6,798 nucleotides of DNA from Oscillibacter sp. (GTDB taxonomy: Bacteria; Bacillota; Clostridia; Oscillospirales; Oscillospiraceae): contig JAHHSA010000070.1 in assembly GCA_020025475.1 (NCBI GenBank), positions 1 to 6,798 of the forward strand, given 5' to 3'. How positions within the stretch are numbered: position 1 is the stretch's first letter; every line of letters starts with the position of its first letter. The position numbers and the translations under genes are program-made. Under the pieces are notes generated by a model. It was given only the letters and a program-made list of their open reading frames with translations. It was not told the origin of the DNA and ran no database searches. Below, piece by piece: positions 5,217 to 6,798 of the stretch.

Positions 5217-6798
5217 ATGTCTGAACAGAAGAACAACGTGCAGCAGCCTGAGCAGGATCTGGGCCAGCAGATGAAGGTTCGCCGGGAGAAGCTGGCCGCA
5301 CTGCAGGCAGAGGGGCAGGACCCCTTCCAGCAGACCCGCTTCGACTGGAACGCGACCTCTCAGCAGATTAAGGATCACTTCGATGCCATGGAGGGCCAGG
5401 CCGTTAAGGTGGCCGGCCGCCTCATGAGCAAGCGCGGTATGGGCAAAGTCAGCTTCTGCGACCTGCAGGACCGGGACGGCCGCATCCAGCTCTATGCTCG
5501 TCAGGACGAGATGGATGAGGAAGTCTACAAGAAGTTTAAAAAATATGATATCGGTGATATTGTGGGTGTGGACGGCGAGGTCTTCCGCACCCAGCGCGGC
5601 GAGATGAGCGTCCGGGCACACAACATCACCCTGCTCTCCAAGTCTCTGCTGCCCCTGCCTGAGAAGTTCCACGGCCTCCAGGATAAGGAGCTGCGCTATC
5701 GTCAGCGCTATGTGGACCTGATGGTGAACCCCGCTGTGAAGCGTAACTTCGTCGTCCGCTCTCAGTTTATCAAATTCATGAGAGACTACCTGGACAACAT
5801 GGGCTACATTGAGGTGGAGACTCCTGTTCTGAGCACCATTGCCGGCGGTGCTGCCGCCCGTCCCTTTATTACCCACCACAATACGCTGGATCTGGATATG
5901 TACATGCGCATTGCCACCGAGCTGCCCCTGAAGAGGCTGATTGTGGGCGGCATGGACCGGGTGTATGAGATCGGCCGTATTTTCCGCAACGAGGGCATGG
6001 ACCCCAAGCACAACCCCGAGTTTACCAGCGTGGAGCTGTATCAGGCCTACACGGACTTCCATGGCATGATGGACATTGCAGAGGGCATCATCTCCGGTGC
6101 TGCCATGAAAATCCACGGTACCTACGAGGTGGAGTGGATGGGCGAGAAGATCAACCTGGCTCCCGGCTGGCGCCGGCTCACCATGGTGGATGCCGTTAAG
6201 GAGTACGCAGGTGTGGACTTCGGTGCCATCACCGACGATGCTGAGGCTGTGGCTGCTGCCAAGGCTGTGGGCGTGGAGTTGGCTGACGCTGCGGAGAAGA
6301 CCTGGGGTAACGCCCTGTACGCCTGCTTCGATCAGAAGGTGGAGGAGAAGCTGATCCAGCCTACCTTCATCACCATGTACCCTGTTGAGGTGTCCCCTCT
6401 GACCAAACGTTCCCCCGAGGATTCCCGGCTGACTGAGCGCTTTGAACTGTTTGTCTGCCACAGCGAGTTGGCCAACGCCTACTCTGAGCTGAACGATCCC
6501 ATCGATCAGCGTCAGCGCTTTGAAAAGCAGGTGGAACAGCGTGAGCGAGGCGATGACGAGACAGAAATGCTGGACGAGGATTTCCTGAACGCTCTGGAGT
6601 ACGGTATGCCGCCCACCGGCGGCATGGGCATGGGCATCGACCGCTGCGTGATGCTGTTGACCGGCGCCGATACCATTCGTGATGTTATTCTCTTCCCCAC
6701 AATGAAGCCCTTGGATGATGGTAAGAAGAAAAATGATGTACAAAATGCGGCTCCTGAAGCTGCTCCCGAAGTCAAAAATGATGTAAATGAAGCACCGA
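5217..6798 (+). CDS. lysS: Lysyl-tRNA synthetase, class II, truncated at the right edge
   Basis: The frame is open from the ATG at 5217 to the window end (527 codons, no stop). LysS attaches lysine to tRNA-Lys in the cytoplasm. An OB-fold anticodon-binding domain spans about 63-165 (VKVAGRLMSKRGMGKVSFCDL). Class II motif 1 is near GYIEVETPVL (196-205), motif 2 is FRNEGMDPKHNPEFTSVE (256-273), and motif 3 includes GMGMGIDRCVML (469-480). The catalytic core ends at FPTMKPLDD (about 493-501), where most bacterial LysS proteins stop within a few residues. Here the frame continues for at least 25 more, a Lys/Asn/Ala/Pro/Glu-rich tail. AAGGAG (5204-5209) overlaps the greA stop codon and lies 7 bases from the ATG, so the gene is probably co-transcribed and coupled with greA. 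No frameshift was seen. Confidence 0.97.
   Translation, partial: MSEQKNNVQQPEQDLGQQMKVRREKLAALQAEGQDPFQQTRFDWNATSQQIKDHFDAMEGQAVKVAGRLMSKRGMGKVSFCDLQDRDGRIQLYARQDEMDEEVYKKFKKYDIGDIVGVDGEVFRTQRGEMSVRAHNITLLSKSLLPLPEKFHGLQDKELRYRQRYVDLMVNPAVKRNFVVRSQFIKFMRDYLDNMGYIEVETPVLSTIAGGAAARPFITHHNTLDLDMYMRIATELPLKRLIVGGMDRVYEIGRIFRNEGMDPKHNPEFTSVELYQAYTDFHGMMDIAEGIISGAAMKIHGTYEVEWMGEKINLAPGWRRLTMVDAVKEYAGVDFGAITDDAEAVAAAKAVGVELADAAEKTWGNALYACFDQKVEEKLIQPTFITMYPVEVSPLTKRSPEDSRLTERFELFVCHSELANAYSELNDPIDQRQRFEKQVEQRERGDDETEMLDEDFLNALEYGMPPTGGMGMGIDRCVMLLTGADTIRDVILFPTMKPLDDGKKKNDVQNAAPEAAPEVKNDVNEAP
6729..6785 (+). repeat. Direct repeat in the lysS 3' tail
   Basis: The 12-mer AAAAATGATGTA occurs at 6729-6740 and again at 6774-6785, 45 bases (15 codons) apart and in frame, encoding KNDV twice within a tail of Ala, Pro, Glu, Asn and Lys. 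The spacing keeps the reading frame, which would suit tandem growth of a disordered tail. Confidence 0.5.

Noticed and set aside
5061..6743. A long minus-strand open frame (560 codons) opposite greA and lysS
   Set aside because: It is His- and Leu-rich with no recognisable motif, and lies entirely opposite two well-identified housekeeping genes. It is a codon-bias shadow.

Overview
The window looks like chromosomal DNA from a Gram-positive, low-to-mid GC Firmicute, most plausibly a gut Clostridia of the Oscillospiraceae type. That is inferred from three things: the FtsEX plus coiled-coil M23 hydrolase arrangement, the greA-lysS gene pair, and the codon use. All genes read on the + strand. No rRNA, tRNA, CRISPR array, intact insertion sequence or phage gene was seen.

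Layout: (1) 2-373 is the 3' part of an arsenate reductase (arsC-type) gene cut by the window edge. (2) 374-935 is a gene-free stretch of about 560 bases. It holds an intrinsic-terminator-like hairpin (586-615), an 8+8 base inverted repeat (782-807), a good sigma-A-type promoter (811-839) and a leader of about 90 nt. (3) 936-3720 is a tight cell-division/cell-wall operon: ftsE, ftsX (overlapping ftsE by 8 bases) and a secreted coiled-coil M23 endopeptidase of the PcsB/CwlO kind 18 bases further on. It closes with a very strong terminator (3734-3768). (4) 3769-4515 is an unrecognised 248-residue alpha/beta protein. Its ATG directly follows the terminator's T-run, and its Shine-Dalgarno sequence lies inside the terminator hairpin. 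(5) 4516-4728 is a regulatory gap with a perfect-consensus promoter (TTGACA-17-TATAAT) and a leader hairpin. (6) 4729-6798 holds greA and lysS, 11 bases apart, with lysS running off the right edge.

How the genes work together: FtsE (ATPase) and FtsX (membrane permease-like partner) are expected to form an ABC-type complex. It would use ATP hydrolysis to activate the co-transcribed extracellular M23 hydrolase, so that peptidoglycan is cut only at the right place. GreA rescues backtracked RNA polymerase and LysS charges tRNA-Lys; the two share a housekeeping transcription unit. The arsC fragment is more AT-rich in style than the core genes and may mark the edge of a resistance or accessory segment.

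Nothing here clearly amounts to a new biological system. The best leads are the terminator/ribosome-binding-site overlap controlling the unknown gene, the unknown gene itself, the operator-like inverted repeats at both promoters, and a low-complexity C-terminal tail on LysS.
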